Assembly (NCBI RefSeq): GCF_026898115.1
Contig: NZ_CP114036.1
Location: 5,078,001 to 5,142,000, forward strand
Source of the DNA: Streptomyces sp. S465
GTDB taxonomy: Bacteria; Actinomycetota; Actinomycetes; Streptomycetales; Streptomycetaceae
Reading direction: 5' to 3'
Length of the DNA stretch: 64,000 nt
A model generated the notes under the pieces. That model worked only from the letters and a program-made list of their open reading frames with translations. It did not search any database and was not told the DNA's origin. The position numbers and the translations under genes are program-made. Below, piece after piece: positions 61,497 through 64,000 of this stretch; positions within the stretch are counted from its first letter, which is position 1, and each line of letters starts with the position of its first letter.

Positions 61497-61516
61497 TTGA
61501 GAACTCAACAGTGTGC
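61497..61516 (+). promoter_or_regulatory. boxA-like antitermination site in the rRNA leader
   Basis: CTTGAGAACTCAACAGTGTG lies about 155 bases before 16S. A close copy, TTGAGAACTGCACAGTG, recurs in the 16S-23S spacer at about 63419-63435. The paired position fits actinobacterial nut-like elements. Confidence 0.6.
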
Positions 61517-61668
61517 CAAAAGTCAACGCCAGATATGTTGATAACCCCGTCCTTCTCGGACGAGGTTCCTTTGAAAAACACAGCGAGGACGCTGTGAACG
61601 GGACTGGATTATTCCTCCGGTTCTGTTCCGCTCTCGTGCAGTGTTTGCCGGGATATCCCGGAAGCATT

Positions 61669-63451
<1,783 letters not shown>

Positions 63452-64000
63452 GGCCAAGTTTTTAAGGGCGCACGGTGGATGCCTTGGCACCAGGAACCGA
63501 TGAAGGACGTGGGAGGCCGCGATAGGCCCCGGGGAGCTGTCAACCGAGCTGTGATCCGGGGGTGTCCGAATGGGGAAACCCGGCAGTCGTCATGGGCTGT
63601 CACCCATACCTGAACACATAGGGTATGTGGAGGGAACGCGGGGAAGTGAAACATCTCAGTACCCGCAGGAAGAGAAAACAACCGTGATTCCGGGAGTAGT
63701 GGCGAGCGAAACTGGATGAGGCTAAACCGTATGTGTGTGATACCCGGCAGGGGTTGCGCATGCGGGGTTGTGGGAGCGAGCTTCGGTCGTCTGCCGGCGG
63801 CTGGGTGAGTCAGAAATTGTTGATATAGGCGAAGGGCATGCGAAAGGCCCGGCGTAGAGGGTAAGACCCCCGTAGCTGAAATGTCAGCAACTTGCTTGCT
63901 TGTTTCCCAAGTAGCACGGGGCCCGAGAAATCCCGTGTGAATCTGGCGGGACCACCCGCTAAGCCTAAATATTCCCTGGTGACCGATAGCGGATAGTACC
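63452..64000 (+). rRNA. 23S ribosomal RNA, 5' part
   Basis: Begins GGCCAAGTTTTTAAGGGCGC and continues with the conserved GGTGGATGCCTTGGCACCAGG-type start of 23S. It is cut by the window end after about 549 bases. Confidence 0.97.

Overview
The window is a high-GC actinobacterial chromosome segment, almost certainly Streptomyces. The purL-purF-purM cluster, valine dehydrogenase, bldC, hrpA, an AtrA-type TetR gene beside a type II NADH dehydrogenase, SpoIIE-type phosphatases and an rRNA operon follow the order I remember from the S. coelicolor core region around SCO4080-SCO4122. Codon third positions are strongly G/C. Several genes look leaderless, with a TAnnnT box 6-7 bases before the start codon.

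Layout. 1-4650: end of purL, a SnoaL-like gene, a maleylpyruvate-isomerase-like gene, purF and purM. 4750-8720: DUF3073, valine dehydrogenase, a conserved unknown and the developmental regulator bldC. 8720-18270: a small conserved gene, hrpA, a membrane protein, DUF1152 and DUF1684 genes, a frameshifted secreted protein, a molybdenum-oxidase remnant, tRNA-Asp (two identical copies), tRNA-Phe, tRNA-Glu and an unusual tRNA-like cloverleaf. 18270-24600: membrane-anchored metallophosphoesterase, a zincin, a lipoprotein, an RDD-rich DEAD-box helicase and tRNA-Lys.

24600-29700 is a surface and secretion region: a beta-helix protein and four paralogous secreted proteins built from a two-cysteine repeat, with a DUF6227 gene between them. 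29880-34450: membrane PP2C phosphatase, a c-di-AMP (ydaO) riboswitch ahead of an M23 peptidase, an aldo/keto reductase and a small membrane protein. 34520-40600 is accessory-looking, with lower GC by eye: a WhiJ-like set (XRE/DUF5753, DUF397, HATPase) beside a two-gene defence-like module (PLD-SF2 helicase-DUF3427 protein plus an SRA-like/PD-(D/E)XK endonuclease).

40680-61130 returns to core genes: PrsW-type protease, trmB, lhgO, an ORF1590/NsdA-like regulator, a degenerate asparagine-synthetase-like protein, an AfsR-type BTAD/ATPase/TPR regulator, the AtrA-like regulator and NDH-2, a PAS-PP2C-HATPase protein, and an MFS/MarR divergent pair. 61130-64000: rRNA leader, complete 16S, spacer without tRNA, and the start of 23S.

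Purine synthesis and branched-chain amino acid catabolism sit next to several developmental regulators (BldC, WhiJ-like, ORF1590-like, AtrA-like, two SpoIIE-type phosphatases). Many intergenic gaps hold short tandem repeats (14, 16, 21, 22, 21/26 and 23 bp units). The items I find most worth following are the noncanonical tRNA-like gene, the four-paralog secreted repeat family and the SRA-nuclease/PLD-helicase module.
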